From assembly GCF_004127445.1 (NCBI RefSeq), contig NZ_QEXM01000051.1, positions 1-64,000 of the forward strand: a stretch of 64,000 nucleotides of DNA. The letters run 5' to 3'. The DNA comes from Streptomyces alfalfae (lineage in GTDB: Bacteria; Actinomycetota; Actinomycetes; Streptomycetales; Streptomycetaceae). Position 1 is the stretch's first letter, and the number at the start of each line of letters is the position of its first letter. Below the pieces are notes generated by a model. It did no database searches. It was not told where the DNA came from and was given only the letters and a program-made list of their open reading frames with translations. This document shows positions 1 to 7,341 of this stretch, piece after piece. The translations under genes were made by a program, and so were the position numbers.

Positions 1-3
1 CCC

Positions 4-24
4 CCCGCCGGTCCGACCGGCGGG
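4..24 (-). terminator. Hairpin downstream of glnII
   Basis: A 9-bp perfect inverted repeat (CCCGCCGGT / ACCGGCGGG) with a 3-nt loop lies about 35 nt past the glnII stop codon in the direction of transcription. No U-tract is present, as is usual for Streptomyces terminators. Confidence 0.55.
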
Positions 25-58
25 CGCCCCCGTCAACGTATGGGCGAAGAGTCCCTGA

Positions 59-1090
59 TCAGACCTGTCCGGCCTTCTCCAGCGCGGTGCAGCAGGTGTC
101 GACGAGCAGGCGCGTCACGACGTACGGGTCGACGTTCGCGTTCGGGCGGCGGTCCTCGATGTAGCCCTTCTGCTCCACCTCGACCTGCCACGGGATGCGG
201 ACCGAGGCGCCGCGGTCGGAGACGCCGTACTTGTACTCGTCCCAGGGCGCGGTCTCGTGCAGTCCGGTGAGGCGGTCGTCGATGCCGGCGCCGTAGTTCT
301 TGACGTGGTCCAGCGGCTTGGAGCCCTCGCCGAGGGACTCGCAGGCGGTGATGATCGGCGCGTAGCCCTCGCGCATCGCCTTGGTGGAGAAGTTGGTGTG
401 CGCGCCCGCGCCGTTCCAGTCGCCCTTCACCGGCTTGGGGGCGAGCGTCGCGGAGACCTTGAAGTCCTCGGCGGTGCGGTAGAGCAGCCAGCGGGCGATC
501 CAGAGCTGGTCGGAGACCTCCAGCGGGGCGAGTGGGCCGACCTGGAACTCCCACTGGCCCGGCATGACCTCGGCGTTGATGCCGGAGATGCCGAGGCCGG
601 CCTTGAGGCAGTTGTCCAGGTGGGCCTCGACGACGTCACGGCCGAAGATCTCGTCCGAGCCGACGCCGCAGTAGTAGCCGCCCTGCGCGGCGGGGAAGCC
701 CCCGACGGGGAAGCCGAGCGGGCGGTCGCCCTCGAAGAAGGTGTACTCCTGCTCGATGCCGAAGATCGGCTCCTGCCCGGCGAAGCGGGCCGCGACCTCG
801 GCCAGCTCGGCACGGGTGTTGGACTCGTGCGGCGTCATGTCCGTGTTGAGGACCTCGCACAGGACGAGGACGTCGCCCGCGCCGCCGCGGATCGGGTCGG
901 GGCAGGTGAAGACCGGCTTGAGGACGCGGTCGGAGGCGTGACCCTTGGCCTGGTTCGTGCTGGACCCGTCGAAGCCCCAGAGCGGGAGCTCGGCGCCCTT
1001 CGCCTCGTCCGCCAGGATCTTCGTCTTGGAACGGAGCTTGGCGGTCGGGGCGGTGCCGTCGATCCAGATGTACTCAGCCTTGAAGGTCAC
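59..1090 (-). CDS. glnII: Glutamine synthetase type II (GSII)
   Basis: The 343-aa cytoplasmic enzyme makes glutamine from glutamate, ammonia and ATP. It is the short, eukaryotic-like GSII form, not the ~470-aa GSI. Diagnostic stretches are GFDGSST (39-45), GIEQEYTFFE (111-120), the core NAEVMPGQWEFQ (172-183), the ATP site around NGAGAHTNFS (226-235) and the C-terminal RRPNANVDPY (314-323). GSII is not controlled by adenylylation. The start is a GTG at 1090 with a purine-rich stretch upstream (GAGGATGAGG). A GlnR-type operator 90-130 nt upstream (1180-1217) indicates induction under nitrogen limitation. A second synthetase, GSI, is encoded at 9661-11073, so this genome carries both types, as Streptomyces typically does. 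Confidence 0.97.
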   Translation of the reverse strand: MTFKAEYIWIDGTAPTAKLRSKTKILADEAKGAELPLWGFDGSSTNQAKGHASDRVLKPVFTCPDPIRGGAGDVLVLCEVLNTDMTPHESNTRAELAEVAARFAGQEPIFGIEQEYTFFEGDRPLGFPVGGFPAAQGGYYCGVGSDEIFGRDVVEAHLDNCLKAGLGISGINAEVMPGQWEFQVGPLAPLEVSDQLWIARWLLYRTAEDFKVSATLAPKPVKGDWNGAGAHTNFSTKAMREGYAPIITACESLGEGSKPLDHVKNYGAGIDDRLTGLHETAPWDEYKYGVSDRGASVRIPWQVEVEQKGYIEDRRPNANVDPYVVTRLLVDTCCTALEKAGQV

Positions 1091-1179
1091 GGGGGCCTCA
1101 TCCTCATAACGCTCGGTACGGCGCAGAACGTGCGGGCGCTGCGGTGCCGTGGTGATGCCCAGCAGACTGGCAACCGGCG

Positions 1180-1217
1180 ATTTCCCGACCGTTGCCCTCG
1201 TGTGAACCCCGTGTTAC
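1180..1217 (-). promoter_or_regulatory. GlnR operator upstream of glnII
   Basis: Read on the minus strand, the site is GTAAC-N6-TTCAC-N6-GCAAC-N6-GAAAT. This is the 5-6-5-6-5-6-5 layout of a double GlnR box (two a/b half-site pairs, consensus gTnAC-n6-GAAAC). It lies upstream of glnII in the position where GlnR is known to activate this gene in Streptomyces. Confidence 0.85.
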
Positions 1218-1285
1218 CTGGAGGGAGTGTGTCCGGGCTCACGCACCGCCACCGCACCGGCAAGACCACTGCCCGCGGCCGGCGC

Positions 1286-1654
1286 TCAGCGGGACAGCGC
1301 GTCCCGCACCGCCTCCTCGCTGCGGGCCACGACCGCCGTGCCGTCGTCCGCCGTGATGATGGGGCGCTGGATGAGCTTCGGGTGCCCGGCGAGCGCGGTG
1401 ATCCAGCGGTCGCGGGCCGAGGCGTCGCGCGGCCAGGCCCCACGGTCGGAGAGACCGAGTTCCTTCGCGTCCTGCTCCTGGGTACGCGTGATGTCCCAGG
1501 GTTCGAGCCCAAGGCGGTCGAGGACGGCACGGATCTCGTCCTCGGTCGGCACGTCGTCGAGGTAGCGGCGCACGGTGTAGTCGGCGTCCTCCGCGTCGAG
1601 CACGGACAGGGCGCTCCGGCACTTCGAACAGGCGGGGTTGATCCAGATCTCCAT
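1286..1654 (-). CDS. ArsC/Spx-family thioredoxin-fold protein
   Basis: The product is a 122-aa protein of the ArsC/YffB/Spx type. The N-terminus reads MEIWINPACSKC, with a Cys9-x-x-Cys12 pair at the position of the family's redox or catalytic cysteine, and the C-terminal half has the typical HPKLIQRPII (91-100) with the Arg97-Pro98 pair. Classical glutaredoxin-linked arsenate reductases share this fold, but no ars genes are nearby, so the substrate is unknown. It may be a general thiol reductase. The start chosen is the ATG at 1654; an in-frame ATG three codons upstream (1663) is possible. It lies directly upstream of the glnII regulatory region on the same strand. Confidence 0.85.
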   Translation of the reverse strand: MEIWINPACSKCRSALSVLDAEDADYTVRRYLDDVPTEDEIRAVLDRLGLEPWDITRTQEQDAKELGLSDRGAWPRDASARDRWITALAGHPKLIQRPIITADDGTAVVARSEEAVRDALSR

Positions 1655-1759
1655 GCCGCACACGCTACCCGCGACCCACCCGCCCCAGGGCCTCGGGCAC
1701 GCCCCTGTTCGAATACCTCAAAGCCCTTCTGGCCAGGGGTGATTGTCAGTGCTCGGCGG

Positions 1760-1765
1760 TAGAAT
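1760..1765 (+). promoter_or_regulatory. Candidate -10 box (TAGAAT)
   Basis: TAGAAT, about 55 nt before the GTG start of the small gene at 1822, fits a -10 element. No good -35 hexamer is visible at the normal spacing, so this is tentative. Confidence 0.3.
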
Positions 1766-1821
1766 CACCGTAGTGTTCGAGGGCGCCGACGGGGGGCCCT
1801 GATCGCGACAGGAGGATGCCT

Positions 1822-2118
1822 GTGCCCGCTGCCGCACTGCAGACGAAGTCCGTGTCCCAACCCGTCCTCATCGACCTGCCGTACGCACCACTCCAGAAGA
1901 GGGCACTGCCCGCGGGGCGCCCGCGCGAGTGGTACGTCAACCACAACCGCCGCCTCAAGGCCATGCGCCTCGCGATAGCGCTGCTCGACTCGGGCGTCTA
2001 TCTGCCGAACCAGGCGAAGAACAGCACGATCCGGCGCATGGCGGAGGACGTCGGCATCCACCCGCCGTCCGACATCACGTGCCACATGGTGCGCGCGCTG
2101 ATGCGGTACAGCCGCTGA
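1822..2118 (+). CDS. Small conserved protein of unknown function
   Basis: This is a 98-aa basic protein without signal peptide or membrane segment. The middle (REWYVNHNRRLKAMRLAIAL) and the end (STIRRMAEDVGIHPPSDIT then HMVRALMRYSR) look like helical, possibly nucleic-acid-binding segments, but I recognise no family. I chose the GTG at 1822 because GGAGG at 1811-1815 leaves a 6-nt spacer; the ATG at 1816 directly abuts that ribosome binding site. A strong terminator follows, so it is probably monocistronic. Its position near the glutamine synthetase genes is conserved in Streptomyces as far as I recall, but a nitrogen role is only a guess. Confidence 0.75.
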   Translation: MPAAALQTKSVSQPVLIDLPYAPLQKRALPAGRPREWYVNHNRRLKAMRLAIALLDSGVYLPNQAKNSTIRRMAEDVGIHPPSDITCHMVRALMRYSR

Positions 2119-2122
2119 ACGG

Positions 2123-2160
2123 GCGGGGGCGTACGGGGCGTCGGCCCCGTACGCCCCCGC
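2123..2160 (+). terminator. Terminator after small conserved gene
   Basis: A 17-bp perfect inverted repeat (GCGGGGGCGTACGGGGC and its complement) with a 4-nt loop starts 5 nt after the stop codon. Confidence 0.8.
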
Positions 2161-2315
2161 GCTGTCCGCTCGGTCACTGGTCCGCGGGCCGTATAGGGGC
2201 CGGACCCGATGTGAACGGCACATGAACGGCATGATTCGGACGTTCTCGCGGGCGCGGGCGGGCATCCGCCGCGCCCTCCTGGGCGGTTGACCATACGATC
2301 GGCCATGCTGTGGCC

Positions 2316-3257
2316 ATGACACCGCGGGAACCTGCCGGCGAGCCGCCGCTCCTGACGACCGTCGAGCTGCCGGACGGCGCCCGCGTCCCCGTGCGCGCCC
2401 TGCGCGCCCCGGAACCGGAGCGCTTCCTGCCGTCCGGTTCCGCACCGGCGCCGGGGCCGCCGCCGGCTCCCGCGCTGCTCATCCTGCCCGCCATGGGCAC
2501 CCCCGCCCGCTTCTACCGCCGCTTCGCGGGCCACCTGCACGACGAGGGCCTGACGGTGCTCACCGCCGACCTGCGCGGCCAGGGCGAGGCGACGCCGCTC
2601 ACCACCGACCCCGACGCCCTCGGCCACGGCTACCGCGAGCTCGTCGAGGAGGACCTGCCCGCCGTCCTCGCCGCGATCCGCGCCGAGCTGGGCCCCGAGC
2701 CGCCGCTGTACCTCCTCGGCCACAGCCTGGGCGGCCAGCTCGCCCTGCTGTACGCCGCTGCGGGCCGCGGCCCCCGGGTGGACGGGGTGGCGCTCGTGGC
2801 CACGGGTTCCGTCCACTTCCGCGCGTACGGCCCCCTGCGCGGCCCCGCCCTCCTCCTCGGCGAACTGCTGATCGCCGGGGTGTCGACGGTGCTCGGCCGC
2901 TGGCCGGGGTCCCGGCTCGGCTTCGGCGGCGATCAGCCCAAGGGCGTCATGCGCGACTGGGCGCGGCAAGGGCGCACCGGCCGGTACGCCCCCAAGGGCG
3001 CCACGCTCGACTACGAAGCGGCCCTGGCCGCCCTCGGGCTGCCCGTGCTCGCCGTCTCCGTGGAGCACGACACCCTCGCCCCCGCCACCGCCCTGGACCA
3101 CCTCCTGGGCAAGGCCCCCCGGGCCCGGCTCACCCGGACCCACTACACGGAACGGGAGGCGGGCGCCCGCCTGGACCACTTCGCCTGGACCAGGGCGAGC
3201 GCACAGCTGGCCAAACACATCACAGCGTGGGCAACCGAACACCGCCCCCCAGACTAG
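2316..3257 (+). CDS. Alpha/beta hydrolase
   Basis: This is a 313-aa cytoplasmic hydrolase of the alpha/beta fold. The nucleophile elbow GHSLG (135-139, Ser137) follows the strand LYLL. Asp252 in SVEHDTLAP and His288 in RLDHFAW are well placed to complete the triad. The oxyanion region is probably LPAMGTPARFYRRF (58-70), resembling serine-aminopeptidase/monoacylglycerol-lipase-like proteins. The first 50 residues are Pro/Ala-rich. The ATG at 2316 is preferred, but a GTG at 2310 in the same frame is equally possible. Substrate unknown. It is followed by a repeat array that separates it from an AraC regulator on the same strand. Confidence 0.85.
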   Translation: MTPREPAGEPPLLTTVELPDGARVPVRALRAPEPERFLPSGSAPAPGPPPAPALLILPAMGTPARFYRRFAGHLHDEGLTVLTADLRGQGEATPLTTDPDALGHGYRELVEEDLPAVLAAIRAELGPEPPLYLLGHSLGGQLALLYAAAGRGPRVDGVALVATGSVHFRAYGPLRGPALLLGELLIAGVSTVLGRWPGSRLGFGGDQPKGVMRDWARQGRTGRYAPKGATLDYEAALAALGLPVLAVSVEHDTLAPATALDHLLGKAPRARLTRTHYTEREAGARLDHFAWTRASAQLAKHITAWATEHRPPD

Positions 3258-3646
3258 GAACACCCCGCCCCCACCAAGGCCCGGCCAAGGACCGCGAGGA
3301 GCGGCGCGAGACCCCCCACGCCCCGCAGACGACCACCCCGCCGGGCCCACCCCAAGGGGCGCGGGGAACGGTGCGAGAACCCCCCACGGCCGGCAGCCAA
3401 CCAGAACCACCGGGCCCACCCCAAGGGGCGCGGGGAACGGCGCGAGAACCCCCCACGGCCGGCAGCCAACCAGAACCACCGGGCCCACCCCAAGGGGCGC
3501 GGGGAACGGCGCGAGAAACCCCCACGACCCGCAGAAAACAACCCGCCAGGCCCCCGCCAAGGCCCGCGGGGAACGGCGCGAGAACCCCCGCCCCGCGGAC
3601 GACGAACCGCCAGGCCCCCGGCCAGCCCCCGCCACATAATGGAGAC
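3258..3646. other. Non-coding region with repeat array
   Basis: This 389-bp stretch between the hydrolase and the AraC gene is almost entirely made of a degenerate tandem repeat (see 3341-3547). An open frame runs through it in phase with the araC-type gene, but that follows from the 69-bp unit being a multiple of three. The translation is a Pro/Gly/Arg repeat with no start signal. Confidence 0.8.
3341..3547. repeat. 69-bp tandem repeat, three near-identical copies
   Basis: Units start at 3341, 3410 and 3479. Each begins CCGGGCCCACCCCAAGGGG, followed by CGCGGGGAACGGCGCGAGA and a CCACGGCCGGCAGCC block. Units 1 and 2 differ at about one position, and unit 3 drifts at its 3' end. Degenerate copies flank the array (about 3265-3340 and 3546-3611). 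The core (CCCCAAGGGG hairpin followed by CGCGGGGAACGGCGCGA) is the widespread Streptomyces intergenic repeat; a related single copy lies near 50184-50211. Confidence 0.85.
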
Positions 3647-4507
3647 ATGGCCCCCAGCGAGTTCGTGACGACCGTGCCAAGACTGAACGGCATGGTCATC
3701 TCGGCGACCGGCTACCGCACGACGGGCCGGCGCCCGGCCCTGCACCGAGGCCTCCCGTCCCCGTACCTGACGGTGATCTTCTCCCTGGACGGTCCCATCA
3801 CGACGGGCCGCACCCCGGACCAGGCCACCGGCCCGGACGCCATCCGTACCGACATCGTCGTCGGCGGCCTCCACCAGAGCCCCGCCCACGTCGTCCAGCC
3901 CGAGCACGAGGCCGGCATCCAGCTCGCCGTCCACCCCCTCGCCGCCCGCGCCCTCCTCGGCCTGCCCGCATCCGCGCTCACCGGCGAGCTGGTCGTCCAC
4001 GGCACGGACGTGTTCGGCGAACGCGCCGCCGACCTCCGGGAACGGCTCTGCGGCCTCGACCGCTGGGAGGACCGCTTCGCCGCCCTGTCCGCCTACCTGC
4101 GCGGCCGGGCCGCCGACGCCAGGGCGGCCGGTTCCGTACGCCCGGAGGTCGCCGAGGCCTGGGCCTGGCTGGCGAGGCACCGCGGCGCGGGCACCCTCGG
4201 CGGCCTCTCCCGGCACGTGGCGCTCAGCGAACGCCGCCTGACCTCGCTGTTCCGCGCCGAGACGGGCCTGACCCCGAAGCAGGTGGCGCGCCTGACACGG
4301 TTCCAGCACGCCAAGTCCGCCGTGGTCCGCGCGGTCGCGACGGGCGCCCCGCAGGACCTGGCCCGCGTCGCGGCCGACTGCGGCTACTACGACCACTCCC
4401 ACCTCGTACGGGACTTCCGGCAGTACACCGGAGTCAGCCCCACCCGCTGGCTGGCCGAGGAGTGCCGGAATATCCAAGCCGGGGCGCACGGCGGGGACGG
4501 AGAGTAA
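3647..4507 (+). CDS. AraC-family transcriptional regulator
   Basis: This is a 286-aa regulator. Residues 1-130 form a sensor domain rich in aromatic/aliphatic strands (HQSPAHVVQPEHEAGIQL). Residues 170-275 carry the AraC-type double helix-turn-helix: first HTH around LGGLSRHVALSERRLTSLFR (184-203), second around DLARVAADCGYYDHSHLVRDFR (237-258), ending with TGVSPTRW (261-268), the family's typical closing motif. The ATG at 3647 sits 4 nt after GGAGA (3641-3645 region); the upstream in-frame sequence is repeat DNA. The stop codon is 5 bp before the VOC gene, so the two form an operon. Ligand unknown. Confidence 0.9.
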   Translation: MAPSEFVTTVPRLNGMVISATGYRTTGRRPALHRGLPSPYLTVIFSLDGPITTGRTPDQATGPDAIRTDIVVGGLHQSPAHVVQPEHEAGIQLAVHPLAARALLGLPASALTGELVVHGTDVFGERAADLRERLCGLDRWEDRFAALSAYLRGRAADARAAGSVRPEVAEAWAWLARHRGAGTLGGLSRHVALSERRLTSLFRAETGLTPKQVARLTRFQHAKSAVVRAVATGAPQDLARVAADCGYYDHSHLVRDFRQYTGVSPTRWLAEECRNIQAGAHGGDGE

Positions 4508-4512
4508 GAGAC

Positions 4513-4965
4513 ATGGACACCACACAAGGCACCACACAAACCCCCGCGCCAGGCGCCACCCCCGCCCCCACCATCTGGCCCACCCTCCAGGCGGAAGACG
4601 CCCTCGCCCTGATCGACTTCTTCGTCGACACCGTCGGCTTCCTGCGCACCGCCGTGTACGAGGACGGCGACCGCGTCGCCCACGCCCAGCTGGACTGGCC
4701 CGAGGGCGGCGGCATCATGCTCGGCTCGTACGACCCGGAGGCGGCCGGCGGCACGTGCGGCACGCCGGGGACCTCCGGCGCGTACGTCGTCACCGACCAG
4801 GTGGACGCCCTGTACGGCCGCCTGACCGCGGCCGGCGTGAAGATCATCTCGGGGATCGAGGACAAGCCGTACGGCAGTCGGGAGTTCGGCATCGCCGATC
4901 CCGAGGGCAACCGCTGGTTCTTCGGCACCTACCGGGGGGAGCCGAGGCCCCCGGAGACGCCCTGA
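4513..4965 (+). CDS. VOC-family (glyoxalase/bleomycin-resistance fold) protein
   Basis: The 150-aa protein has the two beta-alpha-beta-beta-beta modules of vicinal-oxygen-chelate proteins: module 1 roughly 21-75 (IWPTLQAEDALALIDFFVDT, then GIMLGSY), module 2 roughly 88-142, ending with SREFGIADPEGNRWFFGTY, a family hallmark. The sequence resembles antibiotic-binding or glyoxalase-like members rather than true glyoxalase I, because the metal-ligand Glu/His set is not clearly present. The N-terminus is a Thr/Pro/Ala-rich tail. It lies 5 bp downstream of the AraC regulator and is probably its co-transcribed partner or target. Substrate unknown. Confidence 0.88.
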   Translation: MDTTQGTTQTPAPGATPAPTIWPTLQAEDALALIDFFVDTVGFLRTAVYEDGDRVAHAQLDWPEGGGIMLGSYDPEAAGGTCGTPGTSGAYVVTDQVDALYGRLTAAGVKIISGIEDKPYGSREFGIADPEGNRWFFGTYRGEPRPPETP

Positions 4966-4989
4966 GCCCGCGTGATAACTTGCGCAAGC

Positions 4990-5150
4990 CAGTCAAACCC
5001 ACACCTGGGCCAGGGAATCCGGTGCGAATCCGGAACTGACGCGCAGCGGTGAGGGGGACGGGCGGGGCACACGGCCACTGGGCGTCCACGGACGCCCGGG
5101 AAGGCGCTCCGTCCGGCCGATCCCGAGTCCGAAGACCTGCTGGCGCCTCT
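4990..5150 (+). ncRNA. Cobalamin riboswitch
   Basis: The segment has the conserved core of an adenosylcobalamin riboswitch: GGGAATCCGGTGCGAATCC followed by a GCGCAGCGGTGAG-type element, a CCACTGGG segment, GGGAAGGC, and the B12-box-like GAGTCCGAAGACCTGC (about 5125-5140). It lies in the leader of the ABC-transporter operon starting at 5225. A hairpin with arms CCTCTGCC (5146-5153) and GGCAGAGG (5166-5173) follows and may be the expression platform. By family precedent, B12 binding would shut down the import genes. Confidence 0.92.
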
Positions 5151-5224
5151 GCCCGCACACCGGGCGGCAGAGGTCGTGACGCAGACCAGGCTCCGCGTAT
5201 GAGCCGTGAGACTCAAGGGATCAC

Positions 5225-6259
5225 GTGTCCTCCACAGCCCGCATACGTACCTTCGCCCTGTGCTGCGCGGGAGTGCTCGCGCTGACCGCGTGCGGCGGCC
5301 CCGCCGAGGAGGGGACGGCGGGGACGGCGAAGAACGGCTACCCCGTGACCGTCGCCTCCTGCGGAGAGAAGACCGAGGTGGAGGCCCCGCCGCGGCGGGC
5401 CGTCTCGCTGGACCAGGGCTCCACGGAGATCCTGCTCTCCCTCGGCCTCGCCGACCGCATGGTGGGCACGGGCACCTGGACCGACCCGGTCCTGAAGCAC
5501 CTCGCGAAGGACAACGCCAAGGTGGAGCGGCTCGCCGACCGCTACCCCGCCATGGAGAAGGTCCTCTCCAAGGAGCCCGACTTCGTCAGCGCCTCCTTCC
5601 TCTACACCGTCGGCAAGGGCGGCGTCGCCGACCGCGCCAAGTTCACCGACCTCGGCGTCCCCGTCTACGTCTCGCCCAGCGACTGCGCGGGCAAGGACAA
5701 CGACGCTGGCGGCGACGGCAAGCGCGTGAAGACCCTCACCATGGACACGGTCTACGCCGAGGTGCGCGACCTGGCGAAGGTGTTCGGGGTCGAGAAGCGC
5801 GGCGAGAAGCTGATCGCCGGTCTGAAGGCCCGGGTCACGAAGGCCACCGAGGACATCGACGCCTCCGACACCTCGCTCCTCTACTGGTTCGCCAACTCCG
5901 ACGCCCCCTACATGGCGGGCTGCTGCGGAGCCCCCGGGATCATCACGCGCGAGCTGGACGCCGAGAACGTCTTCGACGACACCCGCGAGGAGTGGCCCCA
6001 GATCAACTGGGAGACCGTCGCCGACCGCGACCCCGACGTCCTCGTCATCGGCGACCTGACCCGCAAGTCGCAGTCGGCGGAGTCCGCCGCGGCGAAGATC
6101 AGGTTCCTGGAGTCCAACCCGGCGACCAGGAACCTGACCGCCGTCAAGAAGAAGCGGTACGTGCTGCTGAGCGGCCAGGCGATGAACCCCACGATCCGTA
6201 CGGTCGACGGCATCGAGCAGGTGGCCGCCGGGCTGCGGAAGTTCGGGCTCGCCAAGTGA
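5225..6259 (+). CDS. btuF: Cobalamin-type ABC transporter substrate-binding lipoprotein
   Basis: The 344-aa exported lipoprotein has a positively charged start, a hydrophobic stretch and the lipobox LTAC (Cys23), followed by a Gly/Glu-rich linker. It belongs to the helical-backbone (class III) binding proteins that serve vitamin B12 or Fe-siderophore importers: VSLDQGSTEILLSLGLADRMVG (67-88 region) and a C-terminal half starting ENVFDDTREEWPQINWE. A cobalamin riboswitch directly upstream argues for corrinoids as ligand. Start is the GTG at 5225 after AAGGGATCAC. Its stop overlaps the GTG of the permease gene (GTGA). A siderophore ligand cannot be excluded from sequence alone. Confidence 0.88.
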   Translation: MSSTARIRTFALCCAGVLALTACGGPAEEGTAGTAKNGYPVTVASCGEKTEVEAPPRRAVSLDQGSTEILLSLGLADRMVGTGTWTDPVLKHLAKDNAKVERLADRYPAMEKVLSKEPDFVSASFLYTVGKGGVADRAKFTDLGVPVYVSPSDCAGKDNDAGGDGKRVKTLTMDTVYAEVRDLAKVFGVEKRGEKLIAGLKARVTKATEDIDASDTSLLYWFANSDAPYMAGCCGAPGIITRELDAENVFDDTREEWPQINWETVADRDPDVLVIGDLTRKSQSAESAAAKIRFLESNPATRNLTAVKKKRYVLLSGQAMNPTIRTVDGIEQVAAGLRKFGLAK

Positions 6260-7341
6260 CGTCCGCCGCTCCCGTGGCGCGGGACGAGCCGCGCCGGGGC
6301 CCGCTGCGTGGGGGCCCGTTGCGCCGAGGACTGCTGCGGCCGGGCCTCCTGTGGCCGGCCGGAGCCGCCGCGCTCGTGCTCTCCGTGGCGGCGTCCGTCA
6401 CCATCGGCCCCGCCGACATCTCCGTACCCGACGTGTGGTCGGCGGTGGCCGCACACCTCGGCTGGGGGGAGGAGCGGCTCACCCCGATCAGGGACGGCAT
6501 CGTCTGGAACCTGCGCATGCCGCGCACCCTGCTCGCCGCGGTCTGCGGCGCGGGCCTCGCGGTCTGCGGCGCGGTCATGCAGTCCCTGCTCCGCAACCCG
6601 CTCGCCGACCCCTTCGTGCTCGGGGTCTCCTCCGGGGCGTCCACGGGCGCGGTGGCGGTCGTGGTCCTCGGCGTCGGCGGGGGAGCGCTGTCGATCTCGG
6701 CGGGCGCCTTCGTGGGGGCGCTCTGCTCCTTCGCCCTCGTCCTGCTCCTGAGCCACACCCTCGGCGGCTCGACCGACCGGGTCGTGCTGTCCGGCGTGGC
6801 CGCCATGCAGCTCTTCTCCGCGCTGACGTCGTTCGTCATCCTCACCGCGGGGGACGCCGAGACCACGCGCGGCGTGCTGTTCTGGCTCCTCGGCTCGCTC
6901 AGCGGGGCGGGCTGGACGGACGTGTGGATGTGCGGCGCGGTGCTCGCGCTCGGCCTGCTGATCTGCCTGGGTCACGCCCGCACCCTCGACGCCTTCGCGT
7001 TCGGCCAGGAGGCGGCGGCGACCCTGGGCGTACGGGTGGCCCGCACCCGCCTCGTCCTGCTCTGCGTGACGGCGCTGCTGACGGCGGCCCTCGTCAGCTC
7101 GGCGGGCGCCATCGGCTTCGTCGGCCTGGTCCTGCCGCACGCGGCCCGCGCGATCGTGGGGTCGGGCCACGCCCGCCTCCTCCCGGTCACGGCGCTGACG
7201 GGGGCGGTGTTCCTGGTCTGGGTGGACACGCTGGCCCGCACGGCGCTCGACCCCCAGGAGGTGCCGGTGGGCGTGGTGACGTCACTGATCGGGGTGCCGG
7301 CGTTCGTGGCGGTGCTCTACCGGACGCGGAGGGTGTCATGA
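6256..7341 (+). CDS. btuC: FecCD/BtuC-type ABC transporter permease
   Basis: This 361-aa integral membrane protein belongs to the FecCD family, with about nine to ten hydrophobic segments. Family landmarks are RMPRTLLAAVCGAGLAVCGAVMQ, the stretch NPLADPFVLGVSSGAS, GAIGFVGLVLPHAAR near the C-terminus (coupling-helix region), and the ending EVPVGVVTSLIGVPAFV. It forms the membrane channel for the binding protein encoded just upstream and the ATPase just downstream. The GTG start at 6256 overlaps the upstream stop codon, and its stop (7339-7341) overlaps the ATG of the ATPase gene, so the three genes are translationally coupled. Substrate inferred as corrinoid from the riboswitch. Confidence 0.9.
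   Translation: MTSAAPVARDEPRRGPLRGGPLRRGLLRPGLLWPAGAAALVLSVAASVTIGPADISVPDVWSAVAAHLGWGEERLTPIRDGIVWNLRMPRTLLAAVCGAGLAVCGAVMQSLLRNPLADPFVLGVSSGASTGAVAVVVLGVGGGALSISAGAFVGALCSFALVLLLSHTLGGSTDRVVLSGVAAMQLFSALTSFVILTAGDAETTRGVLFWLLGSLSGAGWTDVWMCGAVLALGLLICLGHARTLDAFAFGQEAAATLGVRVARTRLVLLCVTALLTAALVSSAGAIGFVGLVLPHAARAIVGSGHARLLPVTALTGAVFLVWVDTLARTALDPQEVPVGVVTSLIGVPAFVAVLYRTRRVS

Noticed and set aside
257..1762. 501-codon open frame on the + strand opposite glnII and the ArsC-like gene
   Set aside because: Shadow of two recognised genes with no motif of its own.
3341..3547. CRISPR array
   Set aside because: Units are contiguous without unique spacers and there are no cas genes in the window.
3227..3646. 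N-terminal extension of the AraC protein through the repeat array
   Set aside because: The extension encodes a 23-residue Pro/Gly/Arg repeat produced by 69-bp DNA units, starts inside the hydrolase gene and has no ribosome binding site. The ATG at 3647 has one.
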